Shown here: in pieces, positions 1-9,110 of the stretch
How the letters are laid out: every line of letters begins with the position of its first letter
How positions within the stretch are numbered: position 1 is the first letter of the stretch
Assembly: GCF_018424695.1 (NCBI RefSeq)
Contig: NZ_QTNQ01000046.1
Location: 1-32,109, forward strand
Reading direction: 5' to 3'
DNA from: Vannielia litorea
GTDB lineage: Bacteria > Pseudomonadota > Alphaproteobacteria > Rhodobacterales > Rhodobacteraceae
DNA length: 32,109 bases
Position numbers and translations under genes: made by a program
The notes under the pieces: model-generated
Told to the model about the DNA's origin: nothing
Database searches by the model: none
The model's input: the letters and a program-made list of their open reading frames with translations, nothing else

Positions 1-37
1 GATGTAGGCAGGGGCGAGGGCTTTTGGAGGCAGTGCG

Positions 38-1441
38 ATGATCCCTGTGCGTGGGTTTGACGGAGCGGTCGTGGCGGTGCTCGGGTTGGGACGCTCGGGG
101 CTGACGGCGGCGCGGGCGTTGGCTGCGGGCGGGGCCGAGGTGATTGGCTGGGACGATGGCGAGACGGGCCGGGCGAAGGCGGAGGCCGAAGGCATCGTAT
201 TGCGCGATTTGACGAAGCCGGGCGCTTTTGAGGGCGTTGCCTGCCTGGTGACCTCGCCGGGCATTCCGCACCTCTATCCGGCGCCCCATCCGGCCATCGC
301 CGCTGCATACGCGGCGGGGGTGCCCGTGGACAACGACATCGGCCTGTTTTTCCGGTCTTTCGCCACCCCGGAATGGGACCGGTACGATGTTACTCCAAAG
401 GTTGTGGCGGTGACCGGCTCCAACGGGAAGAGCACGACCTCGGCGCTGATCCACCACATTCTCAGCGAGTCAGGGCGCGAGGCGCAGCTTGCGGGGAACA
501 TCGGGCGAGGTGTTCTGGATATTGAGCCGGCAGGCGATGGCGGCGTGGTGGTGCTGGAGCTCTCAAGCTACCAGACCGACCTGGCGCGTGCGCTGACGCC
601 GGATGTGGCCATTTTCACCAATCTCACGCCCGATCACCTCGACAGGCACGGTGGCATTGGGGGCTACTTTGCCGCCAAGCGCCGCCTCTTTGCGGAGGGT
701 GGGCCGGACAGGGCGGTGATTGGCGTGGACGAACCGGAGGGGCTCTTTCTGGCCGGGCAGATGGCGGAGGGGCCGGGCGATGACAGGGTGATCCGCGTCA
801 GTGCCGCGTCCAAGCTGAACGGTGCAGGCTGGAATATCTTTGCGCGCAAGGGCTTCCTCGCCGAGTGGCGAAAGGGGCGGCAGGTGGGCTCCGTGGATCT
901 TCGAAACATCCCCGGGCTTCCTGGCGCACACAACCATCAGAACGCCTGCGCGGCTTACGCTGCCTGCCGAACTCTCGGCCTGGGACCGAAAGAAATTGAA
1001 CGTGCGTTCAAAAGTTTCGAGGGGCTGCCGCACCGCTCGCAGCGGATCGCGGAGGCGGGCGGCGTTGCCTATGTGAATGACAGCAAGGCCACGAACGTCG
1101 ACTCGGCCGCCAAGGCGCTCTCGGCGTTCAGCGCCATCCGGTGGATCTGTGGTGGACTTGAGAAGGAAGGCGGGCTCGATGGCCTGCGTGCCGGGCTGGC
1201 GAACGTGGTGAAGGCCTATGTGATCGGGCGCGAGGCCGAGGGCTTTGCAATGCGGCTCGGGTCGGATGTGGAGGCGGAAGTCTGTCACACGATGGAGGCC
1301 GCCGTGGCCCGTGCAGTCGCCGAAGCGCAGCCCGGCGAAACGGTGCTGCTGGCCCCAGCGGCGGCGAGTTTCGACCAGTACGATAGCTTTGAAAAGCGTG
1401 GTGACGACTTCGTCGAGAAGGTCCGCTCTGCCCTTGGGTAG
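38..1441 (+). CDS. murD: UDP-N-acetylmuramoyl-L-alanine--D-glutamate ligase
   Basis: Cytoplasmic Mur ligase that adds D-glutamate to UDP-MurNAc-L-Ala using ATP, in peptidoglycan precursor synthesis. The 467 residues match the usual MurD length. Visible features: an N-terminal Rossmann-type glycine motif (VLGLGRSG, about 14-21), the ATP loop GSNGKST at 127-133, the [11 protein letters not shown] motif at 195-205, a lysine at 214 in the position of the carbamylated lysine, LPGAHNHQN around 294-302, and NDSKATN at 347-353. The ATG at 38 is preceded by TGGAGG at 25-30 with a 7-nt spacer, which fixes the start. In related bacteria murD sits in the division/cell-wall cluster between mraY and ftsW; here the next gene is an adhesin, so the cluster is interrupted after murD. 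Identification is secure. Confidence 0.97.
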   Translation: MIPVRGFDGAVVAVLGLGRSGLTAARALAAGGAEVIGWDDGETGRAKAEAEGIVLRDLTKPGAFEGVACLVTSPGIPHLYPAPHPAIAAAYAAGVPVDNDIGLFFRSFATPEWDRYDVTPKVVAVTGSNGKSTTSALIHHILSESGREAQLAGNIGRGVLDIEPAGDGGVVVLELSSYQTDLARALTPDVAIFTNLTPDHLDRHGGIGGYFAAKRRLFAEGGPDRAVIGVDEPEGLFLAGQMAEGPGDDRVIRVSAASKLNGAGWNIFARKGFLAEWRKGRQVGSVDLRNIPGLPGAHNHQNACAAYAACRTLGLGPKEIERAFKSFEGLPHRSQRIAEAGGVAYVNDSKATNVDSAAKALSAFSAIRWICGGLEKEGGLDGLRAGLANVVKAYVIGREAEGFAMRLGSDVEAEVCHTMEAAVARAVAEAQPGETVLLAPAAASFDQYDSFEKRGDDFVEKVRSALG

Positions 1442-1781
1442 CACCTCGGTTTTGCGCGGTCTGCTATTGACGATCCTCGCGAAGTGCCGGGTGAAAACGG
1501 GCTGGCCGCGTGCCGGATGAGACGCTATGCGCCCAGCCAGTCGGTGGTGCGGGGTAAGGGATGCCCATGCGGGCAGCGCAAGCCCTTGATTAGTTGTGGT
1601 TTGTCGGGTTCGACTCTTGCTCGACCTGCATCGGCGATTTTCCGCTTTGATTCTGCGAATCATCCTGTATATCTGGCAGCAAGAGTAGTGAGTGGCGCTC
1701 CCGCAACAAAATATGGGGCGTTTGCATATAATATATAATTGCACCGGCGCGTAAAATGTCGGGCGGAACGAGGCGGTTACG
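1442..1781. other. Intergenic region between murD and the adhesin gene
   Basis: This 340-bp gap is noticeably richer in A+T than its surroundings, especially 1590-1745. I see no convincing gene. A small nested inverted repeat lies at 1556-1587 (AAGGG/CCCTT enclosing TGCCC/GGGCA), but no T-run follows, so I do not call a terminator. The right end holds the promoter-like element listed separately. The low GC and the break in gene order suggest a junction of transferred DNA or a regulatory region; this is inference. Confidence 0.5.
1727..1739 (+). promoter_or_regulatory. Tandem TATAAT -10-like elements before the adhesin gene
   Basis: Two perfect TATAAT hexamers occur back to back at 1727-1732 and 1734-1739, 43-55 bp before the adhesin ATG at 1782. 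This is unusual in such GC-rich DNA. No good -35 element lies 16-18 bp upstream (CAACAA for the first copy), so transcription from here might depend on an activator. Prediction only. Confidence 0.45.
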
Positions 1782-4700
1782 ATGCAGGCGATTGAGTTCG
1801 TGGTCCGTGATGGTGCGGGCAACCTTTCCCATGGAACATTCGGAGATGACGGTGTCGGCACGCGGCTCAACGTGGGCGACGGGCGGCAGGTGTCTCTTCA
1901 CCTCGGGGCTGGCGACGTGCGGGGCTACAGCCGAGATGGCGACGATTTGCTTGTCGAATTGCACGACGGATCGGTGATCCGGCTGGCGGGTTACTTTGAC
2001 GGCGAGAACGCGCTTTATTTCTCCAAGGGCGGTGACTTCGTCACGGTGGAGCTGACACAGGGCGCCGACGACGATCTCTATGCGTTGTATGAGCCGGAGG
2101 CGAGTTGGGGCAAGTGGAGCCCGTCTGACGATCTGATCCACTACGATGAGCCGGAAGTGATGGCGGCCCAGTTCGACACCGGGCTGTTCGGTCTTGGGGG
2201 CATGGGGGGTGGCGTTGTGCCTGCGCTGGTGGGTGTGGGCGGCGTCATCACCGGTGTTGGCGGAGGAGATGGCGGCGGCGGTGGTGGCGGTCCGACATAC
2301 GACGTGACGGTTGACCCTGGTGACTGGATCCTCGGCGGGGATGACGACCCGGATCCGAGCTTTCCGGTAACCGGCACTGGCGTGCCCGGTGTTGACGTGG
2401 TGGTGACGGCGGGCGACGTCACCCAGGTGGTCACCGTTGGCGACGATGGCACATGGGAGGTGGTCTTCACCGGCGACACGCTTCCCGAGGACGGTGACTA
2501 TGTGGTGGAAGTGACCACCGAGGATCAGGGCGGCGGCGAGGTGGTGCTGACCGGCCCTGACGTGCTGATCGACACGGTCGCCCCCGAGGTGACATTTACC
2601 TCCGGCGTGGTCTCCACCGATGATTTCTTCAACGGTGACAGCCACGGCGATGGCGTGGCCGTCACCGGCACCTCCGAGCCGGGCGCGACGCTTATCGTGA
2701 CTGTGGGCGGCGTTGCCGCCGAGCTGGTTGTGGGAGAGAGCGGCACATGGGAGGTCACCTTTGGCCCCGATGCCGCGCCCGAAGGCGAATATGAGGCCGA
2801 TGTCAGCGTGTATGCCGTGGATGCGGTGGGCAACTCGGCGACCTATGGCGATGTGATCGTGGTGGACACGGTTGGCGGCGTCAGCTTTGACGATCTGTCC
2901 TTTGGCGGCGACTACACGATCAACGGCAGCGAGGCCGAGGGCAGCATCAGCTTTACCGGCACGACGCAGCCGGGCTCGACGGTGGTTATCAGCTTTGACG
3001 GCGCCGATTACCCGGCAACCGTGGCTGGCGATGGCAGCTGGACCCTTACCTTTGGCCCGGGCGAATTTCCGGGTGGCGAATACGAGGCCACGCTGGTTGC
3101 GACTGCGACCGATACCCATGGGAACGTGACCACGGCCAGCGGCAGCTGGACGGTGGACACGGTAACGAATGTGACGCTCACCCCGGGCTTTGCGGGCGCT
3201 GACGGCGTTATCAATGCCGAGGACCGCGATGGCGGCTTGCAGCTGACGGGCAGCACCCAGCCGGGCAACGTGGTCGAAGTGCAGATTGGCGATGCGACCT
3301 ATGCCGCCACGGTCAGCGCGACCGGAAGCTGGAGCCTGACGCTGGCGCCGAGTGAGATCGCCGAAGGGGCCTATACCTCGCAGATTACCGTGACGGCGAC
3401 GGATAGCGCCGGCAACGTGTTCAGCACCGGCGCGCCGCTGGTGGTGGATACGCTGGGCTTCGTAGAGTTTTCGGGCGACCCTGTCACCGCCGACGATGTG
3501 GTGAACGGGACCGAGGCTGGGCAGTCGATTTCGCTCACCGGCACCACGCTGCCGGGCTCTTCCGTCATGATCAGCATGAACGGGGCGAACTACCCTGCCG
3601 TTGTGGACGCGGGCGGCAACTGGGTTGTCACCTTTCCGCCGTCGAGCTTTCCGGCCGGGGAATACGACATGGCAATCAGCGCCACGGCGACCTCGCCCGC
3701 GGGCAACACATCTATGGCGACGACCACGGTGGATGTGGATACGCTGGGCTGGGTCACCATCTCGGGCGCGCCCGTGACCGCCGATGACGTGGTGAACGAA
3801 GTCGAAGCGGGCACTGGCGTCACCCTGACGGGCATGACCGAACCGGGTTCGACGGTGGAGGTCCAAGTGGGCAACGTGACCGTGCCCGCCGTCGTGGCCG
3901 CCGATGGGAGCTGGAGCGCGACTTTTGCAGGCGGGCGGATCCCGCCAGGCACATATCAGGCACCGGTGACCGTGACGGCGACCGATGCGGCGGGCAACAG
4001 CAGCCAGGCCACCGATACGCTGTCGATCGACACCGAAACCGGCGTGACCGTCAACACCCAGGTGGAAGGCGACGGCATCATCAACCAGGCCGAAGCCGCC
4101 GACGGCCTGATCCTGACCGGCACCGGCGAGCCAGGGGCGAGCGTTCAGGTCACCTTTGCTGGGGTCACCCGGCCTGCCGTGGTGGACGGCGCGGGTAACT
4201 GGCAGGTGGCGTATCTGCCCGGCGAGATCCCGGCGGGGGAGTCGATGGCGAATGTCTCCGTCACCGCGACGGACGCTGCGGGCAACACGGCGACGGCTTC
4301 AGGGCAGATCGAGGTGGATCGCGTAATCGACCTCACGCTCGATGGCCCCATCGCGGTGGATGACATCGTGAACGGAGTGGAGCAGGGGCAGGGCGTGACC
4401 CTCTCGGGCACGGTCGAGGTTGGCTCGACGGTAACGGCCAGCCTTGGCGGTATCACGCATACTGCTGTTGTTCTGGCCGATGGCAGCTGGTCCACCACCT
4501 TCGCTCCGCAGGAGATCCCGCAAGGCGACTATACCGCGAGCATCTCTGCCGTGGCGACCGATCCGGCGGGCAACATCGCGTCGATAACCGACTCCGTGAA
4601 GGTGGATACCTTCGTCGAGCCACTGACCATTGGCACCGTCGAGGGCGACGACACCGTGAATGCCGAAGAGCAGGCCGATGGTGTAACCTTCACCGGCACG

Positions 4701-5474
4701 GTGGAGCCCGGCTCCAGCGTGATCGTCAGCTTCGAGGGCACAACCCATGCGGCCGCCGTCGATGCGGCAGGCAACTGGACGGTGGCTTTTGCCGCAGGCG
4801 AGATTCCGACCGGAGAATACACCGCTGCGGCCACGGTGATGGCAACGGATGTGGCTGGCAATACCCGCACAGAAACTTCCGATGTGACGGTAGACACCGA
4901 GAACCCCGATGCGCCGGTGATCCTCAGCTTCCGCCAGGGAGGGACCGGGGTGCGCGAGATCGGCGTGGATCAGAATGAAGACATCATCGAAGTTCCGCAG
5001 ATCGACGCCACGGGCAACGTCACACCGGTGGCCTACGACCTCGAGATCGACGAGGAATGGGGCGAGGTGATCTTCGACTTCAACGAGGCGATCCCTACCG
5101 GTTCCAACCTCGTTGTCACCTCCACCGATGCGGCGGGCAACCATGCGGGCACGCTCTTCGTGATGGAAGACCCGGGCAATTCGGTCGTGAACCTCGCCAA
5201 CCCGGGCCTGACCCAATTCGACATTCAGGCGGTGGACCTCCAGTTTGCCTCCGAGGCCGAGCTGACGATTACCCCTGAGCAGCTGGCAGGGCTTTCCGGC
5301 TTCACCAATGAGCTGGTGATCCACGGTGGCGACGACGACATGATCTTTGCCGCGGGTGCGACGGCCACGGGCGAAACCCGGGTGATCGAAGGCGAAAGCT
5401 ACGACGTGTACACCCTGGGCGAGGGCACGCTTGTCATCGACCACGACATTCAGGTGAACCCGGCGCTGGTGTGA
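1782..5474 (+). CDS. BapA-type Ig-repeat surface adhesin, type I secretion substrate
   Basis: Large extracellular adhesin of 1230 residues. The N-terminal 125 residues or so resemble the BapA prefix domain (beta-rich, with repeated DG...I/V motifs) and there is no Sec signal peptide. A Gly-rich linker (about 134-172) leads into nine Ig-like repeats of about 97 residues (about 173-1037). Each repeat carries a G-T-x-x-P/V-G-S motif, G-x-W near the middle, ATDxAGN near the end, and a VDT junction. The C-terminus (about 1150-1230) has the HGGDDD and ESYDVYTLGEGTLVIDHDI pattern common at the ends of T1SS-exported adhesins and probably carries the uncleaved secretion signal. No RTX nonapeptide blocks are seen. 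The three genes downstream encode the matching TolC/ABC/HlyD exporter. The start at 1782 has GAGG at 1770-1773. Expected role: attachment or biofilm formation. Confidence 0.88.
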   Translation: MQAIEFVVRDGAGNLSHGTFGDDGVGTRLNVGDGRQVSLHLGAGDVRGYSRDGDDLLVELHDGSVIRLAGYFDGENALYFSKGGDFVTVELTQGADDDLYALYEPEASWGKWSPSDDLIHYDEPEVMAAQFDTGLFGLGGMGGGVVPALVGVGGVITGVGGGDGGGGGGGPTYDVTVDPGDWILGGDDDPDPSFPVTGTGVPGVDVVVTAGDVTQVVTVGDDGTWEVVFTGDTLPEDGDYVVEVTTEDQGGGEVVLTGPDVLIDTVAPEVTFTSGVVSTDDFFNGDSHGDGVAVTGTSEPGATLIVTVGGVAAELVVGESGTWEVTFGPDAAPEGEYEADVSVYAVDAVGNSATYGDVIVVDTVGGVSFDDLSFGGDYTINGSEAEGSISFTGTTQPGSTVVISFDGADYPATVAGDGSWTLTFGPGEFPGGEYEATLVATATDTHGNVTTASGSWTVDTVTNVTLTPGFAGADGVINAEDRDGGLQLTGSTQPGNVVEVQIGDATYAATVSATGSWSLTLAPSEIAEGAYTSQITVTATDSAGNVFSTGAPLVVDTLGFVEFSGDPVTADDVVNGTEAGQSISLTGTTLPGSSVMISMNGANYPAVVDAGGNWVVTFPPSSFPAGEYDMAISATATSPAGNTSMATTTVDVDTLGWVTISGAPVTADDVVNEVEAGTGVTLTGMTEPGSTVEVQVGNVTVPAVVAADGSWSATFAGGRIPPGTYQAPVTVTATDAAGNSSQATDTLSIDTETGVTVNTQVEGDGIINQAEAADGLILTGTGEPGASVQVTFAGVTRPAVVDGAGNWQVAYLPGEIPAGESMANVSVTATDAAGNTATASGQIEVDRVIDLTLDGPIAVDDIVNGVEQGQGVTLSGTVEVGSTVTASLGGITHTAVVLADGSWSTTFAPQEIPQGDYTASISAVATDPAGNIASITDSVKVDTFVEPLTIGTVEGDDTVNAEEQADGVTFTGTVEPGSSVIVSFEGTTHAAAVDAAGNWTVAFAAGEIPTGEYTAAATVMATDVAGNTRTETSDVTVDTENPDAPVILSFRQGGTGVREIGVDQNEDIIEVPQIDATGNVTPVAYDLEIDEEWGEVIFDFNEAIPTGSNLVVTSTDAAGNHAGTLFVMEDPGNSVVNLANPGLTQFDIQAVDLQFASEAELTITPEQLAGLSGFTNELVIHGGDDDMIFAAGATATGETRVIEGESYDVYTLGEGTLVIDHDIQVNPALV

Positions 5475-5556
5475 TCCCGTCAGCGAGGGGAAGAGGTTTC
5501 CGGGACGGCGCCCACTGAGAGGTGCCGCCCGGGCAGAGGCAGGGACAGGAGGCGTG

Positions 5557-6843
5557 ATGCGCCCCGCGAGCGGAACCATAGTGATGAGCTGTGCCTTTTT
5601 GGCGCTGCTGTCGGGCTGCCTGGGCGGTGGCGATGCGGCCTCGCGCGCGGCGACGGATCAGGCCGCGCCCGTGCTGGGGCAGGCGGAGGCCTCCGAAAGC
5701 GTGGTGATTGCCGATCTGCTGCGCCGCCGCTCCGTGATCGTGCCGGGCAGCGCCTATGGCCGCGTCGCCGATGCGGTTCTGAAGGCCAATGCCCGTGCCG
5801 CCGAGGCTGAACTGCGCGCCGCAAAGCTGCGCGCTGTTGCCGCCGAGAAGAACTGGCTCCCCACAATTGGCCCGAGTGTCTCCCTGACCTCGCTGGGCGA
5901 TATCGTCAGCTCCATCGTCCTCGATCAGGTGATCTGGCAGGGTGGGCGGAAGAAGGCGGAGCGGGCCTTCGCGGCCGCCGACGTCGAGCACGCCGCTGTT
6001 GTGTTGGCCGAAGATACCAACGCGCGGGTGCTCACCGCCCTGTCGCTCTATATCGCGGCCGAACAGGGCCGGGCCGAAACGGCTTTGGCAGCCGATGGGC
6101 TGGAGCGGATGCGGCACTTCGAGTGGGTGATTGAGCAACGGGTGAACGGCGGGGTCTCGGACCGTTCCGAGTTGGCAGTGATGCGCCAGAAACGGTCCGA
6201 GGTTGAGGCTGCTGGACATGCGGGGTTTGAGGCGGCTTCAACGGCGTTGGCGGAGCTGAACGCCATGTCTGCAAGTCCTTTGCATGACGTGCGAGGCCTG
6301 GGCGCCGTCAGCCAGCCCGGGGCCGGGCAGAAGGCACTTGGCGTCCTGAAGGCTGAGGCCGACAAGGCGCGGCTGGTGGCGCAGGCAACGGTTGAGCGGG
6401 CGGGCTACCTGCCCGGCGTCAGTGCGCAGGCGGATCTAAGCAATGGCGGCGGCGCCGTGAACGTCGGGTCCGAGAACGGGTTGGGTTTTGGAACGGGCGC
6501 GCGGATTCGGGCGATCAAAGCCGCCGAAGAGGGCGCAGAGGCCAAGTTGGGGCAAGCGCAGGAAGAAAGCGCCCGCCGCCTCGCAAGCCTTCGCCAGGAA
6601 TTGGGTGCGACCGAGCGGCAAGCCGCAGAGCAGGCACGGCTCGCGGCTCAGGCTCGCCGCACCTACGAGATATTCGAGCAGCAGTATGACGGCGGCCAGC
6701 GCAAGGTGCTCGATGTGGTCAGCACCTTCGAGACCTGGCTCGACGCCGAAACGAAACGCATCGCCCTGACCCATCGTGCAGCGTTGACCCAGCTCAAGAT
6801 TGCCGCGGAGCTGGGCGTGCTGGTGGACGGGAACCGCATATGA
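5557..6843 (+). CDS. TolC-family outer-membrane efflux lipoprotein of the T1SS
   Basis: Outer-membrane channel component of the type I secretion system. The N-terminus has a lipoprotein signal with lipobox LLSGC about 20 residues in, so the mature protein is likely lipid-anchored. The rest is long Ala/Glu/Arg-rich helices with the internal duplication expected of OEP/TolC proteins, including NWLPTIGPSVSLTS near the N-terminal repeat and GYLPGVSAQADLSNGGG at the equivalent point of the second half. The length of 428 residues is normal. I prefer ATG 5557 over the GTG at 5554 because AGGAGG at 5547-5552 leaves a better spacer. It lies 82 bp after the adhesin stop and its stop overlaps the ATG of the ABC gene, so it is probably co-transcribed with the exporter genes. 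It resembles the LapE/AggA-type partners of Bap/Lap adhesins. Confidence 0.9.
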   Translation: MRPASGTIVMSCAFLALLSGCLGGGDAASRAATDQAAPVLGQAEASESVVIADLLRRRSVIVPGSAYGRVADAVLKANARAAEAELRAAKLRAVAAEKNWLPTIGPSVSLTSLGDIVSSIVLDQVIWQGGRKKAERAFAAADVEHAAVVLAEDTNARVLTALSLYIAAEQGRAETALAADGLERMRHFEWVIEQRVNGGVSDRSELAVMRQKRSEVEAAGHAGFEAASTALAELNAMSASPLHDVRGLGAVSQPGAGQKALGVLKAEADKARLVAQATVERAGYLPGVSAQADLSNGGGAVNVGSENGLGFGTGARIRAIKAAEEGAEAKLGQAQEESARRLASLRQELGATERQAAEQARLAAQARRTYEIFEQQYDGGQRKVLDVVSTFETWLDAETKRIALTHRAALTQLKIAAELGVLVDGNRI

Positions 6844-9110
6844 ATGGCGCGCCGCGCACCTCGCTGAAACTGAAGATGAGCCGGGCGGGCATTCGCGGTG
6901 TCGTCGCGGGCGAGCGGGCCGTTGGTCGAGTTGAGCCGGTGGCCGCACCCGCGCCGCAGGCTGCGCCGCAGGGCAACTCGGCGCAGCTCAAGGCTCGCGC
7001 AGAGCTGGCCGCCACCTATGTCGGCGTTCTGGGCAAGACGGTACTGGGGCGAGACCTCGCAGAGGGCATTTCGCGCAGCGGCGGCGCTGACCGCCCGGTG
7101 ACGGTGGAGGCTCTTGCAGGCGCCTTGAGCCATGCGGGCCTGCTCGTGGCGATACGTCGGAAGGCAGAACTGGAGCCCGCCACATGGCCTGCCATCGCCC
7201 AGATGAGCCATGGCCAGTTGGTGCTGGTGCTCTCGCAGCAAGGCGAAGAGCTGACAATTTACGATGAAACCGGCGCCGACAGGCGCGCGGTCGTGCCGCT
7301 CGCCGAATTTTTCCCCCACTACGCGGGCAAGGTGCTGGTGGCCGAGGTGCCCCTGGCGGAGGTGGCCGCCAACCACAATACCGGTGTGAAAAAGCCGCAT
7401 TGGTTCTGGGGCGAGTTCCCCCGCTTTCGCCGCCATATCGCCGAAATCGCCATCGGTTCACTTGTCGCCAACCTGCTTGCCGTTTCGGTCGCCCTGTTTT
7501 CCCTCCAGGTGTATGACCGGGTGATCCCGCACCAGAGCATGGCCACCCTCTGGGTGCTGGCGCTGGGGGCGGGGCTTGCGATCATGCTCGAGGGGCTCCT
7601 CAAGCTCGCCCGCGCGCGGCTGATGGACGGCGGCGGACGAAGCATCGAGCTTTCCGTCCAGCGGCTGCTGATGAGCCGGGTGCTGGGGATGCGCTCCGAT
7701 ACGCGCGCGCGATCGCCCTCCGAGCTTTTCGCCACCATGCGCGAGTTCGGCTCCGTGCGCGAGTTCTTCACCGCCGGGACAATCGGCACGCTGACCGATC
7801 TGCCTTTCATCGGCCTCTTCCTGCTTCTGGTCGCCGCCATAGCCGGGCCGGTGGTTTGGGTGCTGATCCTGGGCGGCTTTCTGATGGTTTTGCCGGGGTA
7901 CTTCCTCCAACGGCGAATGATTCAACTCACGCAAGAGACGCAGGGTGCCAACGTCAAGGCGGGCCGGGTGCTGCACGAGGCGATTTACGAGCTCGACACG
8001 ATCAAGGCGCAGCGCGGCGAAGACCGGCTGATGCGGGCCTGGGACGAGCTGAACGCGCTGAGTTCCCTCAAGTCCGGCGAGCAGCGCAGGCTTTCGGCGG
8101 CACTCACTTTCTGGAGCCAGGGGGTGCAGCAGGCAACCTATGTGGCCGCCGTCGTGATGGGCACCTTCCTCGTGTTCTCTGGGGAGTTCACCGTGGGCAC
8201 GATCATTGCCGTTGGTATTTTGACAAGCCGCACGCTCGCCCCCCTCAGCCAGCTGGCTGCCACCATGTCGCGCTGGTCGAATGTGAAGAACGCGCTTGCC
8301 GGGCTCGATGCCGTGGCCGAGGCGCAACAGGACGAGGCCGAGGGCCGCACGTATCTGCGTCGGGAGCGCCTGAAAGGCAGCTACAGCCTGCTCGGCACAC
8401 GGTTTGCCTATGATGAGGAAAGCGCGCCGGTGCTCGATATCTCGGCTTTGCAGGTGAAGGCAGGTGACACGCTGGCGGTGCTTGGCTCGAACGGTTCGGG
8501 CAAGTCGACTCTCATGAAACTGCTCACCGGGCTCTATGCGCCCAGCGAGGGGCGGGTCATCCTGGATGGCACCGACATCGGCCAGATCGCCCCGGCCGAC
8601 CTGCGGCGCGGCATCGGTTACCTCGCGCAGGATGTGCGGCTGGTGGCGGGCACGCTGCGCGACAACCTCAACATGCATTTGCTCGAGCGCGATGATGATC
8701 GCCTGCTCGCCGCGCTCGACTTCGCCGGGCTGGGCCAGTTCGTCCGTGCCCACCCCAAGGGGCTGGACCTCGACATTCGCGATGGCGGCGAAGGGCTGAG
8801 CACGGGGCAGCGGCAGGGCGTGGGCTGGGCGCGGCTCTGGCTGCAAGACCCGGGCGTGCTGCTGCTCGACGAACCCACGGCGGCCTTTGACCAAGCACTG
8901 GAGGCGCAGCTCGTCGCGCGGCTTTCGGAATGGCTTAAAGGGCGCACGGCGGTGATCGCCACGCATCGGCTCCCGATCCTGGGCCTCGCGTCCCGCATCC
9001 TCGTGTTGCAGCAGGGGCGGGTCGCCGTGGATGGCAGCCGTGACGAGGTGCTTGCTCATCTCAAGGCCACCGGCGCGGCCAAACGGAAGCCGCTGGGAGG
9101 CGTCGCATGA
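6840..9110 (+). CDS. Type I secretion ABC transporter/permease with cysteine-less C39-like domain
   Basis: Inner-membrane exporter of 756 residues that powers secretion of the adhesin. Residues about 50-175 form a C39-peptidase-like domain that contains no cysteine, so it cannot be a cysteine protease and presumably docks the substrate, as in HlyB/LapB-type exporters. The membrane domain spans about 200-470, with hydrophobic segments near 203-222, 236-252, 321-352 and 432-460. The nucleotide-binding domain has Walker A GSNGSGKST (549-557), signature LSTGQ (653-657), Walker B LLLDE (674-678) and the switch histidine at 709. The ATG overlaps the TolC-like stop (ATGA), and the 3' end overlaps the HlyD start in the same way, indicating translational coupling. 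Confidence 0.94.
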   Translation: MNGAPRTSLKLKMSRAGIRGVVAGERAVGRVEPVAAPAPQAAPQGNSAQLKARAELAATYVGVLGKTVLGRDLAEGISRSGGADRPVTVEALAGALSHAGLLVAIRRKAELEPATWPAIAQMSHGQLVLVLSQQGEELTIYDETGADRRAVVPLAEFFPHYAGKVLVAEVPLAEVAANHNTGVKKPHWFWGEFPRFRRHIAEIAIGSLVANLLAVSVALFSLQVYDRVIPHQSMATLWVLALGAGLAIMLEGLLKLARARLMDGGGRSIELSVQRLLMSRVLGMRSDTRARSPSELFATMREFGSVREFFTAGTIGTLTDLPFIGLFLLLVAAIAGPVVWVLILGGFLMVLPGYFLQRRMIQLTQETQGANVKAGRVLHEAIYELDTIKAQRGEDRLMRAWDELNALSSLKSGEQRRLSAALTFWSQGVQQATYVAAVVMGTFLVFSGEFTVGTIIAVGILTSRTLAPLSQLAATMSRWSNVKNALAGLDAVAEAQQDEAEGRTYLRRERLKGSYSLLGTRFAYDEESAPVLDISALQVKAGDTLAVLGSNGSGKSTLMKLLTGLYAPSEGRVILDGTDIGQIAPADLRRGIGYLAQDVRLVAGTLRDNLNMHLLERDDDRLLAALDFAGLGQFVRAHPKGLDLDIRDGGEGLSTGQRQGVGWARLWLQDPGVLLLDEPTAAFDQALEAQLVARLSEWLKGRTAVIATHRLPILGLASRILVLQQGRVAVDGSRDEVLAHLKATGAAKRKPLGGVA

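Noticed and set aside
1..37. End of an upstream gene such as mraY
   Set aside because: A TAG occurs at 5-7, but too little sequence is present to support any call.
563..1870. Open frame on the minus strand opposite murD
   Set aside because: Shadow of murD codon bias; low-quality composition and no ribosome site.
1590..3866. Long open frame on the minus strand opposite the adhesin gene
   Set aside because: It is rich in His/Arg/Ala, a typical antisense shadow of a GC-rich gene, matches no family and runs across the adhesin promoter region.
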